Source of the DNA: Parasalinivibrio latis
GTDB lineage: Bacteria; Pseudomonadota; Gammaproteobacteria; Enterobacterales; Vibrionaceae
Direction: 5' to 3'
NCBI RefSeq assembly: GCF_036825535.1
Contig: NZ_CP098812.1
Span: 2,542,001-2,606,000, forward strand
DNA length: 64,000 nt
Position 1 is the first letter of the stretch. Every line of letters starts with the position of its first letter. Of this stretch, positions 8,870 to 17,825 are shown piece after piece. The notes under the pieces were generated by a model. It was given only the letters and a program-made list of their open reading frames with translations, was not told the origin of the DNA and did not search any database. The position numbers and the translations under genes were made by a program.

Positions 8870-10270
8870 ATGTCTACCAAAAACACTGCTATGCAGAATA
8901 CGATTTCGCCCGTCGACGGATCTGTGTATGTCAGCCTGGAGCTGGCTGGCCAGAATGAGATCCAGCGGGTTTTAGATAACGCCACAAAAGCACAGGCTGG
9001 ATGGCGGGCAAAATCCCTTGAAGAGCGCAAAGCTATCTGCAGTGCAGCTATTGATGCATTTATTGCCAAAAAAGACCAGATCGCCGAGGAGCTGACCTGG
9101 ATGATGGGCCGCCCGATCGCCTACACAGGCGGTGAAGTGAATGGGGTTGCCGAGCGCGGACGATACATGATCAGTATCGCCGATGATGCGCTCGCCCCTA
9201 TCGAGTTGCCCGAAAAAGACGGATTCACCCGATATATAACCAGGGAGCCAGTGGGGAACGTATTGGTTATCGCCCCATGGAACTACCCATACATGACAGC
9301 AATCAACGCGATAATTCCTTCATTACTGGCTGGCAACTGCGTCATCTTGAAACATTCAGCCCAGACTCCACTCTGTGCAGAACGTTATTTTGATGCATTC
9401 AGCGCGGCAGGTTTACCGGAAGGTGTATTCCAGTTCCTTCATGTCAGCCATGAAAATACTGAAGCATTAATCCGCAATGAGCAAGTCAACTATGTCGCTT
9501 TTACGGGTTCTGTCCCTGCAGGTGCAATGGTTGAACGCAATGCTGCCGGCCGTTTTATCGGGATTGGGCTTGAACTTGGTGGCAAAGACCCGTCCTATGT
9601 CCGTGCAGATGCCGATGTCGATAATGCAGTAGAAACACTTGTGGACGGTGCATTTTTCAACTCTGGCCAATCCTGCTGTGGTATTGAGCGCATCTATGTG
9701 CATGAAAGCCGGTACGATGAATTTGTAGAAAAAGCGGTAGCCCTGACAAAGCAATACAAACTGGGTTCCCCGGACAACCCGGAAACAACGATGGGCCCGG
9801 TTGTCCGCACTGCTGCGGCAGACTTCGTCCGCGGCCAGATTGAAGAAGCGGTTGCTGCCGGGGCGGTTGCCCACATCGACGAAAGCCTGTTCCCGGCAAG
9901 TCAGAAGGGTACCCCTTATCTGGCTCCACAAATTCTGACCAATGTTGATCACACAATGCGGGTTATGACCGAAGAGAGCTTCGGCCCGGTCGTCGGCATC
10001 CAGAAAGTGTCAACAGATGAAGAAGCTATTGCTCTGATGAACGACAGTGATTTTGGTCTTACTGCCAGTATTTTCACCCAGGACAAGGCAAAAGGTGTCG
10101 AACTCGGCCAAAAAGTCGAAACCGGCACGTTCTTCCTCAACCGCTGTGATTATCTGGACCCGGCACTCGCCTGGACTGGCGTAAAACACTCTGGCCGTGG
10201 CTGTACGCTGTCATCAATCGGCTTCGAGATGCTGACACGACCCAAGTCCTACCACATCAAGCACCCTTAA
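8870..10270 (+). CDS. NAD(P)-dependent aldehyde dehydrogenase
   Basis: A 466-residue ALDH superfamily enzyme that oxidises an aldehyde to the carboxylate. It has the cofactor segment APWNYPYMTAINAIIPSLLAGN, the general-base Glu in GLELGGKDPSYV and the nucleophile Cys in FNSGQSCCGIERIYV. A late FGLTASIFT block completes the fold. It starts 17 bases after the GS-like gene. By position it probably oxidises the gamma-glutamyl aldehyde made by the neighbouring alcohol dehydrogenase, much as PuuC does in the putrescine pathway. Substrate specificity is inference. Confidence 0.9.
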   Translation: MSTKNTAMQNTISPVDGSVYVSLELAGQNEIQRVLDNATKAQAGWRAKSLEERKAICSAAIDAFIAKKDQIAEELTWMMGRPIAYTGGEVNGVAERGRYMISIADDALAPIELPEKDGFTRYITREPVGNVLVIAPWNYPYMTAINAIIPSLLAGNCVILKHSAQTPLCAERYFDAFSAAGLPEGVFQFLHVSHENTEALIRNEQVNYVAFTGSVPAGAMVERNAAGRFIGIGLELGGKDPSYVRADADVDNAVETLVDGAFFNSGQSCCGIERIYVHESRYDEFVEKAVALTKQYKLGSPDNPETTMGPVVRTAAADFVRGQIEEAVAAGAVAHIDESLFPASQKGTPYLAPQILTNVDHTMRVMTEESFGPVVGIQKVSTDEEAIALMNDSDFGLTASIFTQDKAKGVELGQKVETGTFFLNRCDYLDPALAWTGVKHSGRGCTLSSIGFEMLTRPKSYHIKHP

Positions 10271-10281
10271 GGAGTAGAACC

Positions 10282-11445
10282 ATGTTAGCAGGCAAATGGA
10301 ATTACCCGACAGCCATTACCGTCGGACAAGGGTGTCTGAATGAGCTTCCATCCCACTGTGAAGCACTGGGCATGTCCAAACCGCTTTTGGTTACAGATCC
10401 GGGACTGGCGTCACTGCCAATGGTTACCGGGGCAGTTGAAAACTGCAAAAAGCAAGGACTTGGCATTGCCGTATTCTCCGATGTCCAAGGCAACCCGACC
10501 GGGGAAAATGTTGAAGCAGGCGTACTGGCATACAATGCAGGAAACCATGACGGCGTCATCGCCTTCGGTGGAGGCTCTAGCCTGGATGCAGCAAAAGCCA
10601 TCGCCCTGTGTGCCGGGCAAACACGCCCAGTGTGGGATTTTGAAGATATCGGGGACAATTGGACCCGCGCTGATCCCAGCGCCATTGCGCCGGTGATTGC
10701 CATCCCAACCACGGCAGGAACCGGCTCAGAGGTGGGCCGGGCATCGGTCATCACCGATGCATCAAACCACAGCAAAAAGATAATCTTCCACCCGCAGATG
10801 CTGCCGGTACAGGTGTTGCTGGACCCGGAAGTAACCACCGGACTTCCACCCCATATTACCGCCGCCACAGGGATGGATGCGCTGTCACATAACCTGGAAG
10901 CGCTGTGTGCCCCCGGGTACCACCCAATGGCTGACGGTATTGCCATGGAAGGGATCCGTCTGATCCGGGACTTCCTGCCTGTCGCATACAGCGACGGTGG
11001 AAACATCGAAGCCCGGACGCAACTCCTTGTTGCTTCATCCATGGGCGCAACAGCGTTCCAAAAGGGGCTTGGGGGAATGCATGCACTGGCACATACCCTC
11101 GGTGGCCTTTATGACAAGCACCATGGTTTGTTGAACGCAATTCTGATGCCCTATGTGATGGTATCCAACCGGGATGAAATTTCCGCGAAGATGGCAGCAC
11201 TTGGCCAATACCTGGGTCTGGAAGCACCGGATTTTGACAGTGTATTAAACTGGGTTCTCGATCTCCGTTCGTCCCTAGGGATTCCCAACACGCTTGCAGA
11301 AATCGGTATTTCCATCGGTGATGCTGAGCTTGTAGGCAAAATGGCAGAAGTCGATCCAACCGCAGGGACTAACCCCATTCATTTTTCAGCAGCGGAATAC
11401 AGCCAGATCTTTATCCGTTCTGTTGAAGGAAAACTCTCTCAGTGA
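10282..11445 (+). CDS. Iron-type (group III) alcohol dehydrogenase
   Basis: A 387-residue NAD(P)-dependent dehydrogenase of the metal-containing family. It shows the GGGSSLDAAKAIAL nucleotide-binding segment, PTTAGTGSEV, and metal ligands in GMDALSHNLEAL and in HALAHTLGGLYDKHHG. It follows the aldehyde dehydrogenase by 12 bases with an AAGGAG ribosome site. An alcohol dehydrogenase in place of a PuuB-like amine oxidase suggests the pathway substrate carries a hydroxyl group. Confidence 0.92.
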   Translation: MLAGKWNYPTAITVGQGCLNELPSHCEALGMSKPLLVTDPGLASLPMVTGAVENCKKQGLGIAVFSDVQGNPTGENVEAGVLAYNAGNHDGVIAFGGGSSLDAAKAIALCAGQTRPVWDFEDIGDNWTRADPSAIAPVIAIPTTAGTGSEVGRASVITDASNHSKKIIFHPQMLPVQVLLDPEVTTGLPPHITAATGMDALSHNLEALCAPGYHPMADGIAMEGIRLIRDFLPVAYSDGGNIEARTQLLVASSMGATAFQKGLGGMHALAHTLGGLYDKHHGLLNAILMPYVMVSNRDEISAKMAALGQYLGLEAPDFDSVLNWVLDLRSSLGIPNTLAEIGISIGDAELVGKMAEVDPTAGTNPIHFSAAEYSQIFIRSVEGKLSQ

Positions 11446-11456
11446 GGGGGACAGGC

Positions 11457-12179
11457 ATGCGAATAGGAATACTCATATGCGATGACGTGAACCCTCTTCT
11501 CAGAGAGGTTCATTCAAGCTATGAGGTAATGTTCACTGAACATTTCAACCGGGTTGATCCCGAATGTGAGCTTAAGTTTTACCGGGTTATTGATGGTGAA
11601 CTGCCACAACAATTGGATGAATGTGAGGGCTACATTACCTCTGGCAGTAAGTATGGGGTCAATGATGACTATCCGTGGATTCAGGCACTTGAGCAGTTCG
11701 TCAGACGGCTGAAATCGGAAGCAGTCCCCTATGTCGGGATTTGTTTCGGTCACCAGATGCTGGCAAAGGCACTCGGTGGTGAAGTAACACTGGCACCGGT
11801 CGGTTGGGGTGTGGGCGTACATTACGCCCATATCTTCAACAATAAACCGTGGATGCAACCGGCAAAGGGTGAAATCAAGCTACTTGTCAGCCACAAGGAT
11901 CAGATTTCTTCCCTGCCCGAGCATGCACAGGTTCTTGCTGGCAGTAACTTCTGTCCAACGGCGATGATGCAGATAGGAGAAACGATGCTGGGTATTCAGG
12001 GGCACCCTGAATTCTGTAAGCAATATTCTCAAGATCTGATGAATGTGCGCCGTGACATTATCCCACCCGACGTGATCGAAATGGGAATGCGCTCCCTTAA
12101 CGAGGATATCGACGGAAATCTGGTCACCGGATGGATACTCTCTTTTATCCGGCAGGCAAATAAACGAACCAAGGAGTAA
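11457..12179 (+). CDS. Class I glutamine amidotransferase-like protein
   Basis: A 240-residue stand-alone GATase1 domain. The nucleophile Cys sits in GICFGHQMLAKALGG and the His-Glu pair in GIQGHPEF, so the catalytic triad is intact. No synthetase partner domain is present. In this cluster it plausibly hydrolyses a gamma-glutamyl amide to release glutamate and product, the role PuuD plays in the Puu pathway, although PuuD belongs to a different GATase branch. I prefer the ATG at 11457, preceded by GAGGGGGA, over an upstream GTG at 11442 that overlaps the preceding gene. Confidence 0.85.
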   Translation: MRIGILICDDVNPLLREVHSSYEVMFTEHFNRVDPECELKFYRVIDGELPQQLDECEGYITSGSKYGVNDDYPWIQALEQFVRRLKSEAVPYVGICFGHQMLAKALGGEVTLAPVGWGVGVHYAHIFNNKPWMQPAKGEIKLLVSHKDQISSLPEHAQVLAGSNFCPTAMMQIGETMLGIQGHPEFCKQYSQDLMNVRRDIIPPDVIEMGMRSLNEDIDGNLVTGWILSFIRQANKRTKE

Positions 12180-12240
12180 GACGCTCAAGATTTAACCTCC
12201 GCAGCCGATATTTTAATCAAGTCGATGTGGAGGAACGATC

Positions 12241-12414
12241 ATGAAAATCGAAGAAAACAAACCCACTCAGGTCAGGCCATGGCGAACTGAAAATAAAGCC
12301 CGCCCTGACCAGCGTAAAGCAAGTGTTTCGCCGGACCAGGAAGAACAACAACCGGTACAGGATGAGAAAAAGCGAAAGAAAAATCCCAAGCAGATCTTGG
12401 ACATATATATCTGA
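12241..12414 (+). CDS. Small hypothetical protein (57 aa)
   Basis: An unrecognised 57-codon ORF with a good ribosome site (GTGGAGGA, seven bases before the ATG), 61 bases after the amidotransferase gene and on the same strand. The product is very hydrophilic, rich in Lys, Glu, Gln and Pro, with no membrane segment or cysteine; it ends KKNPKQILDIYI. It may be the last gene of the catabolic operon. Coding status rests only on the start context and position. Confidence 0.5.
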   Translation: MKIEENKPTQVRPWRTENKARPDQRKASVSPDQEEQQPVQDEKKRKKNPKQILDIYI

Positions 12415-12460
12415 GCTTTTTAACAGCCCCTTGTTCTGTTCCTCACAGCCCACTTTTTCT

Positions 12461-12514
12461 GGTCCGGCCCTTTAGCAACAATGATACTCCCTGACCTCGG
12501 TCCGGACCTTTTTT
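12461..12514 (+). terminator. Possible terminator of the catabolic operon
   Basis: GGTCCGG (12461-12467) can pair with CCGGACC (12502-12508), followed by six T. The 34-base loop is long for an intrinsic terminator, so this is tentative. It separates the catabolic operon from the histidine operon. Confidence 0.45.
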
Positions 12515-12624
12515 AACCCTGCTTTTTTGTCCTGACTGGCACATTCCAAATGGGGAAGATGTGTCATTTTTTACGTGTTGGCAGCCAATTCGGTGAAAGT
12601 TTTTATTTTTCCTTAAAAAGAGTG

Positions 12625-12652
12625 TTGCAATATCTCATCATTTTGTTAGTGT
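12625..12652 (+). promoter_or_regulatory. Candidate promoter of the histidine operon
   Basis: TTGCAA (12625-12630), a 16-base spacer and TAGTGT (12647-12652) lie about 50 bases upstream of hisL. The -10 is weak, and the assignment depends on position. Confidence 0.35.
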
Positions 12653-12704
12653 GATCGCTATCAGACAAACAGAGTCGAAAAGAATTTATATGTATATTTC
12701 ACTA

Positions 12705-12740
12705 ATGACCATTCACCATCACCACCATCATCCTGAGTAG
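12705..12740 (+). CDS. hisL: Histidine operon leader peptide
   Basis: An 11-residue peptide, MTIHHHHHHPE, with six consecutive histidine codons (CAC CAT CAC CAC CAT CAT). Ribosome stalling here when charged tRNA-His is scarce would shift the downstream RNA from terminator to antiterminator. It is too short for ordinary ORF calling but diagnostic for his attenuation. It lies 132 bases before hisG. Confidence 0.93.
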   Translation: MTIHHHHHHPE

Positions 12741-12850
12741 TCTTTCGGGAGGTATGGTTTTACCTGGAAGGCTGCCAAAAAGCTCTTCCAGCGGTCATTA
12801 GTCAAAATGGAACACAGACCCTCGGAAGAGCCAACTTCCGGGGGTTTTTT
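12741..12850 (+). promoter_or_regulatory. Histidine attenuator (antiterminator and terminator)
   Basis: The terminator is CCCTCGGAAG (12819-12828) paired with CTTCCGGGGG (12835-12844), followed by T6. A competing antiterminator pairs GCTCTTCC (12782-12789) exactly with GGAAGAGC (12824-12831). An earlier hairpin, AGGTA-TGGTTT-TACCT (12752-12767), fits the pause/protector role. This is a complete classical attenuator. Confidence 0.9.
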
Positions 12851-12872
12851 GATTTTAGGACAGGGAAAAATT

Positions 12873-13778
12873 ATGCAAACAGTTCAAACACAACGACTTC
12901 GTATCGCCATGCAGAAGAAAGGCCGTCTTGCTACGGAGTGCTACGAACTCCTCAAGCGCTGCGGTGTTAAGTTTAATGTTAACGGCGGTCGCCTTATTGT
13001 TCATTCAGAGAACATGCCGATCGACCTCCTTCTGGTGCGTGATGATGATATTCCGGGTCTGGTAATGGACGGCGTCGTTGATCTCGGTGTGGTTGGCGAA
13101 AACGTGCTGGAAGAAGAACGTTTAGAGCGTGCGGCTGCAGGAAACCCCAATGCATTCAAAACTCTTCGCCGTCTGGATTTTGGCGGTTGCCGCCTCTCCA
13201 TCGCCATCGATAAAGATGAAGAATATCGCGGCCCTGAAGATTTCGAAGGCAAACGTATCGCCACCACCTACCCTAACCTGCTCAAGCGTTATTTCGACGA
13301 AAAAGGTATTAACTTCAGTACCTGTATGCTTACCGGCTCTGTGGAAGTCGCACCTCGTGCAGGCCTTGCTGATGCCATCTGTGACTTGGTTTCTACCGGT
13401 GCCACCCTTGAGGCCAATGGCCTGAAAGAGTCAGAGGTTATTTTCCGCTCAAAAGCCGCCCTTATTCAGCGTGACGGCGAATTTGAAACTGAAAAGTCTG
13501 AACTGATTGAACGTCTGTTAACCCGCATCCAGGGTGTCATCCAGGCTCGTGAGTCCAAGTACATCATGTTGCACGCCCCAACAGACACTCTTGAGCAAAT
13601 TGTTTCCCTGCTGCCAGGCGCAGAAGATCCAACTATTCTCCCTCTTGCACACGACAAAAGCCGTGTTGCCCTCCACATGGTGAGTTCTGAGAACCTGTTT
13701 TGGGAAACCATGGAAAAACTCAAATCCCTGGGTGCCAGTTCTATTCTGGTGCTGCCAATCGAGAAAATGATGGAGTAA
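12873..13778 (+). CDS. hisG: ATP phosphoribosyltransferase (long form)
   Basis: First, feedback-inhibited step of histidine synthesis: ATP plus PRPP gives phosphoribosyl-ATP. The 301-residue protein is the long, hexameric form with a C-terminal ACT-like regulatory domain. Motifs include LRIAMQKKGRL, the PRPP region GLADAICDLVSTGATLEANGL and the C-terminal VALHMVSSENLFWETMEKLKSLGASSILVLPIEKM. The start is the ATG at 12873; an in-frame ATG at 12807 would run through the attenuator hairpin and is rejected. First gene of hisGDCBHAFI. Confidence 0.97.
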   Translation: MQTVQTQRLRIAMQKKGRLATECYELLKRCGVKFNVNGGRLIVHSENMPIDLLLVRDDDIPGLVMDGVVDLGVVGENVLEEERLERAAAGNPNAFKTLRRLDFGGCRLSIAIDKDEEYRGPEDFEGKRIATTYPNLLKRYFDEKGINFSTCMLTGSVEVAPRAGLADAICDLVSTGATLEANGLKESEVIFRSKAALIQRDGEFETEKSELIERLLTRIQGVIQARESKYIMLHAPTDTLEQIVSLLPGAEDPTILPLAHDKSRVALHMVSSENLFWETMEKLKSLGASSILVLPIEKMME

Positions 13779-13782
13779 GGCA

Positions 13783-15078
13783 ATGAAAACCGTTGTTTGG
13801 CCTTCATTAAGCAGTGCGCAACAAGAAAGCCTGCTGCAACGCCCGGCAATTTCCTCCGGCGAAAGCATCACTGCTTCAGTTAACGCCGTCATCAAAGAGA
13901 TCCGGGCTCGAGGGGATGAGGCGCTTCTTGACCTGACAGAGAAATTCGACCGCATCCGCCCGGCATCCATTCGTGTCAGCCGGGAAGATATTGATGCTGC
14001 CGGTGAACGCCTCTCTGAGGAACTCAAGGCAGCCCTGGACCAGGCTTACACCAATATTGCCACCTTCCACAAAGCGCAGAAACCTCAGCCGGTGAAGGTA
14101 GAGACCATGCCAGGTGTGGTGTGCGAGCAGACGACCCGCCCTATCCGCTCAGTCGGACTCTATATTCCGGGCGGCAGTGCACCATTGCCGTCAACCGTGC
14201 TGATGCTGGGTGTGCCAGCCCAAATCGCAGGTTGTCGCAGTGTGGTGTTGTGCTCACCGCCACCGATCGCAGACGAAATTCTGTATGTCGCAAAACTGTG
14301 TGGCATTGATGAGGTTTACAATGCTGGCGGAGCCCAGGCAGTTGCGGCCATGGCCTACGGTACGGAAACCGTCACCAAAGTCGACAAGATTTTTGGCCCT
14401 GGCAACGCGTATGTCACCGAGGCAAAACGTCAGGTCAGTAATGATTTTTCCGGTGCAGCGATTGATATGCCGGCCGGCCCGTCGGAAGTACTGGTGATTG
14501 CCGATGACACCGCCAATGCGGACTTTATTGCAGCTGACCTTTTAAGTCAGGCTGAGCACGGCCCGGATTCTCAGGTGGTTTTGGTTACTCCTTCGGCGGT
14601 ATTGGCTGAACTGGTTGCCGATGCCATCCAGGTACAGCTGGATCAACTATCCCGTTCTGACATTGCCGAAAAAGCCCTGGGGTCCAGCCTGCTGATTGTG
14701 GCAGAAAGCCTTACCCAGTGTGTCACCATATCTAATTACTATGGTCCGGAACACCTGATAGTCCAAACCCGTAACCCTCGTGAGCTGCTTCCGTTGCTAG
14801 ATAATGCAGGTTCCGTGTTCCTTGGCCACTATTCACCTGAATCTGTCGGTGACTATGCTTCCGGTACCAACCATGTGTTACCTACTTACGGTTATACCCG
14901 AACTTATTCAAGCCTGGGGCTGGCTGATTTTTCCAAACGAATGACAGTCCAGGAATTGACGCCGGAAGGTTTAAAAGCCCTCGCCCCAACCGTTGTCGCC
15001 ATGGCAAATGCAGAAGGACTGGACGCGCACAGAAATGCCGTCACAATCCGGGTCAGTAAGCTTAACGAGGAAAAATAA
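13783..15078 (+). CDS. hisD: Histidinol dehydrogenase
   Basis: Last two steps of the pathway: oxidises L-histidinol to histidinal and then histidine with NAD and zinc. The 431 residues span the family length. Signature elements are GLYIPGGSAPLPSTVLMLGVPA, the AEHGPDSQVVL segment and the NYYGPEHLIVQT block with the catalytic Glu-His. It starts 4 bases after hisG, and its stop nearly abuts the hisC start. Confidence 0.97.
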   Translation: MKTVVWPSLSSAQQESLLQRPAISSGESITASVNAVIKEIRARGDEALLDLTEKFDRIRPASIRVSREDIDAAGERLSEELKAALDQAYTNIATFHKAQKPQPVKVETMPGVVCEQTTRPIRSVGLYIPGGSAPLPSTVLMLGVPAQIAGCRSVVLCSPPPIADEILYVAKLCGIDEVYNAGGAQAVAAMAYGTETVTKVDKIFGPGNAYVTEAKRQVSNDFSGAAIDMPAGPSEVLVIADDTANADFIAADLLSQAEHGPDSQVVLVTPSAVLAELVADAIQVQLDQLSRSDIAEKALGSSLLIVAESLTQCVTISNYYGPEHLIVQTRNPRELLPLLDNAGSVFLGHYSPESVGDYASGTNHVLPTYGYTRTYSSLGLADFSKRMTVQELTPEGLKALAPTVVAMANAEGLDAHRNAVTIRVSKLNEEK

Positions 15079-15079
15079 C

Positions 15080-16126
15080 ATGGATTTAATGCGCTTAGCC
15101 CGTAAAGACGTCCAAGCCCTGACCCCTTACCAGTCAGCCCGTCGCCTTGGCGGATGCGGTGATGTTTGGCTCAATGCCAATGAATCGCCTTTCGACAACG
15201 AATACAAAGTGTCAGGCCGTGGCCTTAACCGCTACAGCACCTGCCAGCCGGACGCCCTGATTCACGCTTATGCCAGTTATGCTGGCGTCAAAAATGAGCA
15301 GGTCCTGACATCACGCGGAGCAGATGAAAGCATTGAATTGCTCATCCGCACTTTTTGTGAGCCGGGTGAGGACAAAATTATGTTCTGTCCTCCCACTTAT
15401 GGCATGTATGCCATCAGTGCTGAAACCACCGGAGTTGATCGGGTTATCGTACCTTCCACTGCAGAATGGCAGCTGGATCTGGAGACGATTCGTAACCGAC
15501 TTGATGGCGTAAAGCTCATTTTTGTCTGCAGCCCCAATAACCCAACAGGGAATATTCTCAAACGCTCGGATATCGAAGCGTTGCTGGAAATGACCGCAGG
15601 TAAAGCCATTGTTGTCGTAGATGAAGCCTACATCGACTTTTGCATGGAGGAGTCGGTTGTCGGCCTTCTAAGCCGTTACCCGAATCTCGCCATTCTGCGC
15701 ACCCTCTCCAAAGCATTTGCCCTGGCGGGCCTGCGCTGTGGTTTCACCATCGCCAATAACCAGATCATTGAGTTGATGCTGAAAGTCATTGCCCCATACC
15801 CGGTACCTGTACCTGTGACAGAAATTGCCTGCCAGGCACTGTCAGAACAGGGGCTTGCACGAATGAAATGCCAGCTGCTGGATCTCAATGCCAACCGTGC
15901 TTACCTTCAGGCAGGTCTGGGGATGCTTAACGGGGTAACCGTTTATGATGGATACGGTAATTACCTGCTTGTTCGTTTCCCTGATGCACATGGCCTGTTT
16001 GCCAAGTTGTGGGATAACGGCATTATTCTGAGAAAATCACCCATAGATGGTTGTATCCGGATTTCCGTTGGCAATCGGGAAGAGTGTGAAAAGACATTAG
16101 CCTTTATTCGCCAGCAACTGGCGTAA
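15080..16126 (+). CDS. hisC: Histidinol-phosphate aminotransferase
   Basis: PLP enzyme converting imidazole-acetol phosphate to histidinol phosphate with glutamate. The 348-residue protein has NANESPFD near the N-terminus, PNNPTGN, VVDEAYIDF, and the PLP lysine in TLSKAFALAGLRCGF. I use the ATG at 15080, one base after the hisD stop, not an upstream in-frame ATG inside hisD that would add 29 unrelated residues. Confidence 0.96.
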   Translation: MDLMRLARKDVQALTPYQSARRLGGCGDVWLNANESPFDNEYKVSGRGLNRYSTCQPDALIHAYASYAGVKNEQVLTSRGADESIELLIRTFCEPGEDKIMFCPPTYGMYAISAETTGVDRVIVPSTAEWQLDLETIRNRLDGVKLIFVCSPNNPTGNILKRSDIEALLEMTAGKAIVVVDEAYIDFCMEESVVGLLSRYPNLAILRTLSKAFALAGLRCGFTIANNQIIELMLKVIAPYPVPVPVTEIACQALSEQGLARMKCQLLDLNANRAYLQAGLGMLNGVTVYDGYGNYLLVRFPDAHGLFAKLWDNGIILRKSPIDGCIRISVGNREECEKTLAFIRQQLA

Positions 16127-16150
16127 AGAAAAGCCTATAAGGATGTAGAT

Positions 16151-17221
16151 GTGAGCCAGGAAAAGATTCTTTTTATTGACCGTGATGGCACCCTGATTGA
16201 AGAGCCGCCGATTGATTTTCAGGTCGACAGGCTGGATAAACTGAAACTGGAACCCTTTGTGGTCCCTGCCCTGCTGGAACTCCAGCAGGCAGGTTACAAA
16301 CTTGTCATGGTTACCAACCAGGACGGTCTGGGTACTGACAGCTATCCTCAGCAAGATTTCGATGCCCCTCATAATATGATGATGGAGATCTTCGAAAGCC
16401 AGGGGGTCAAATTTGAGGATGTACTTATCTGCCCGCACTTTGACGAGGATAATTGCAGTTGCCGCAAGCCCAAATTGGGCCTGGTAAAACCTTACCTCCA
16501 GCAGGGGCGTGTTGATTTCAAAAATTCCTACGTGATAGGTGACCGCAAAACCGATCTCCAGCTGGCAGAAAACATGGCCATTGACGGTATCCAGTACAAC
16601 CGCGCCGGGCTGGACTGGCAGGCTATCGTCAAGGAGCTCACCACACAGCCACGTATCGCTGAAGTTTGCCGAAAAACCAAGGAAACCGACATTCAGGTTC
16701 GCGTGAACCTCGATGAAACCGGTGGGAACGCAATCAGTACCGGTATCGGCTTTTTCGACCATATGCTGGACCAAATCGCGACTCACGGCGGTTTCCAGAT
16801 GCAGTTAAGTGTGAAAGGCGACCTTCATATCGACGACCACCACACTGTGGAAGACACTGCGCTGGCTTTAGGGCAGGCTTTGCGTGAGGCCCTTGGTGAC
16901 AAACGTGGTATCGGCCGTTTTGGGTTCAGCCTGCCGATGGATGAATGCCTCGCACAGTGTGCCCTTGATCTTTCCGGACGCCCCTACATGAAGTTTGAAG
17001 CAAGCTTTGACCGCGACAAAGTCGGGGAGCTCTCCACAGAAATGGTCGAGCATTTCTTCCGCTCCCTGACAGATACCCTCGCGTGCACGTTGCACCTGTC
17101 TTCAACCGGTGAAAACGCCCACCACGTTGTAGAAAGCTTGTTTAAAGCCTTTGGCCGTACCCTTCGCCAGGCCATCCAGGTACAGGGGAATGAACTGCCC
17201 AGCAGTAAAGGAGTGCTGTGA
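16151..17221 (+). CDS. hisB: Bifunctional histidinol phosphatase / imidazoleglycerol-phosphate dehydratase
   Basis: A 356-residue fusion typical of enterobacteria and vibrios. The N-terminal HAD phosphatase has the DxD nucleophile in FIDRDGTLIE (Asp10, Asp12) and a Cys/His zinc site (CPHFDEDNCSCRKP). The C-terminal dehydratase, from about residue 167, has FFDHMLDQIATHGG, DDHHTVEDTALALG and HHVVESLFKAFGR. It begins at GTG. Its TGA overlaps the hisH start. Confidence 0.97.
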   Translation: MSQEKILFIDRDGTLIEEPPIDFQVDRLDKLKLEPFVVPALLELQQAGYKLVMVTNQDGLGTDSYPQQDFDAPHNMMMEIFESQGVKFEDVLICPHFDEDNCSCRKPKLGLVKPYLQQGRVDFKNSYVIGDRKTDLQLAENMAIDGIQYNRAGLDWQAIVKELTTQPRIAEVCRKTKETDIQVRVNLDETGGNAISTGIGFFDHMLDQIATHGGFQMQLSVKGDLHIDDHHTVEDTALALGQALREALGDKRGIGRFGFSLPMDECLAQCALDLSGRPYMKFEASFDRDKVGELSTEMVEHFFRSLTDTLACTLHLSSTGENAHHVVESLFKAFGRTLRQAIQVQGNELPSSKGVL

Positions 17222-17817
17222 TGGATAACATAGTCATTATCGATACCGGTTGTGCCAACGTCTCATCACTTCGGTTCGCTGTTGAGCGTCTAGGCTACCC
17301 GGTCACCGTAAGCCGGGACCCGGATGTGGTACTGGCTGCGGACAAGCTTTTCCTGCCGGGTGTTGGTACTGCTACGGAAGCAATGAAGAACCTGCGAGAG
17401 CGTGATCTCATTGATCTGGTCAAGAAAATCGACAAACCGGTGCTTGGTATTTGTCTGGGTATGCAGTTGCTTGGTCAGGATTCGGCGGAAGGAAAAGACC
17501 TTGTACCGTGTCTGGGTCATGTCCCGGCTGCCACCCGCCTGATGGAAACAGGGGAACTTCCTCTGCCACATATGGGCTGGAACCAGGTAACCCCCCAAGG
17601 TAACCATCCTCTTTTTAAAGATATACCGGCGGGCAGCCATTTCTATTTTGTGCACAGCTATGCGATGCCAACAGGCACGTACACCATTGCTTCTTGCGAA
17701 TACGGCAACCCATTCAGTGCCGCAGTGCAAAGCGGTAACTATTACGGTGTGCAATTCCACCCGGAACGCTCAAGTAAAGCCGGCGCACAACTGATTAAGA
17801 ACTTTCTGGAAATGTAG
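17221..17817 (+). CDS. hisH: Imidazole glycerol phosphate synthase, glutaminase subunit
   Basis: Supplies ammonia from glutamine to HisF. About 198 residues of a class I amidotransferase with the nucleophile in GICLGMQLLG and the His-Glu pair in QFHPERS. The PGVGT oxyanion-strand segment is near the N-terminus. I choose ATG at 17221 (TGATG overlap with hisB); a GTG three bases earlier is possible. Confidence 0.97.
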   Translation: MDNIVIIDTGCANVSSLRFAVERLGYPVTVSRDPDVVLAADKLFLPGVGTATEAMKNLRERDLIDLVKKIDKPVLGICLGMQLLGQDSAEGKDLVPCLGHVPAATRLMETGELPLPHMGWNQVTPQGNHPLFKDIPAGSHFYFVHSYAMPTGTYTIASCEYGNPFSAAVQSGNYYGVQFHPERSSKAGAQLIKNFLEM

Positions 17818-17825
17818 GGAAACAG

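Noticed and set aside
12807..12872. In-frame N-terminal extension of HisG from an ATG at 12807
   Set aside because: It would be translated through the attenuator terminator and adds 23 residues not found in HisG proteins.
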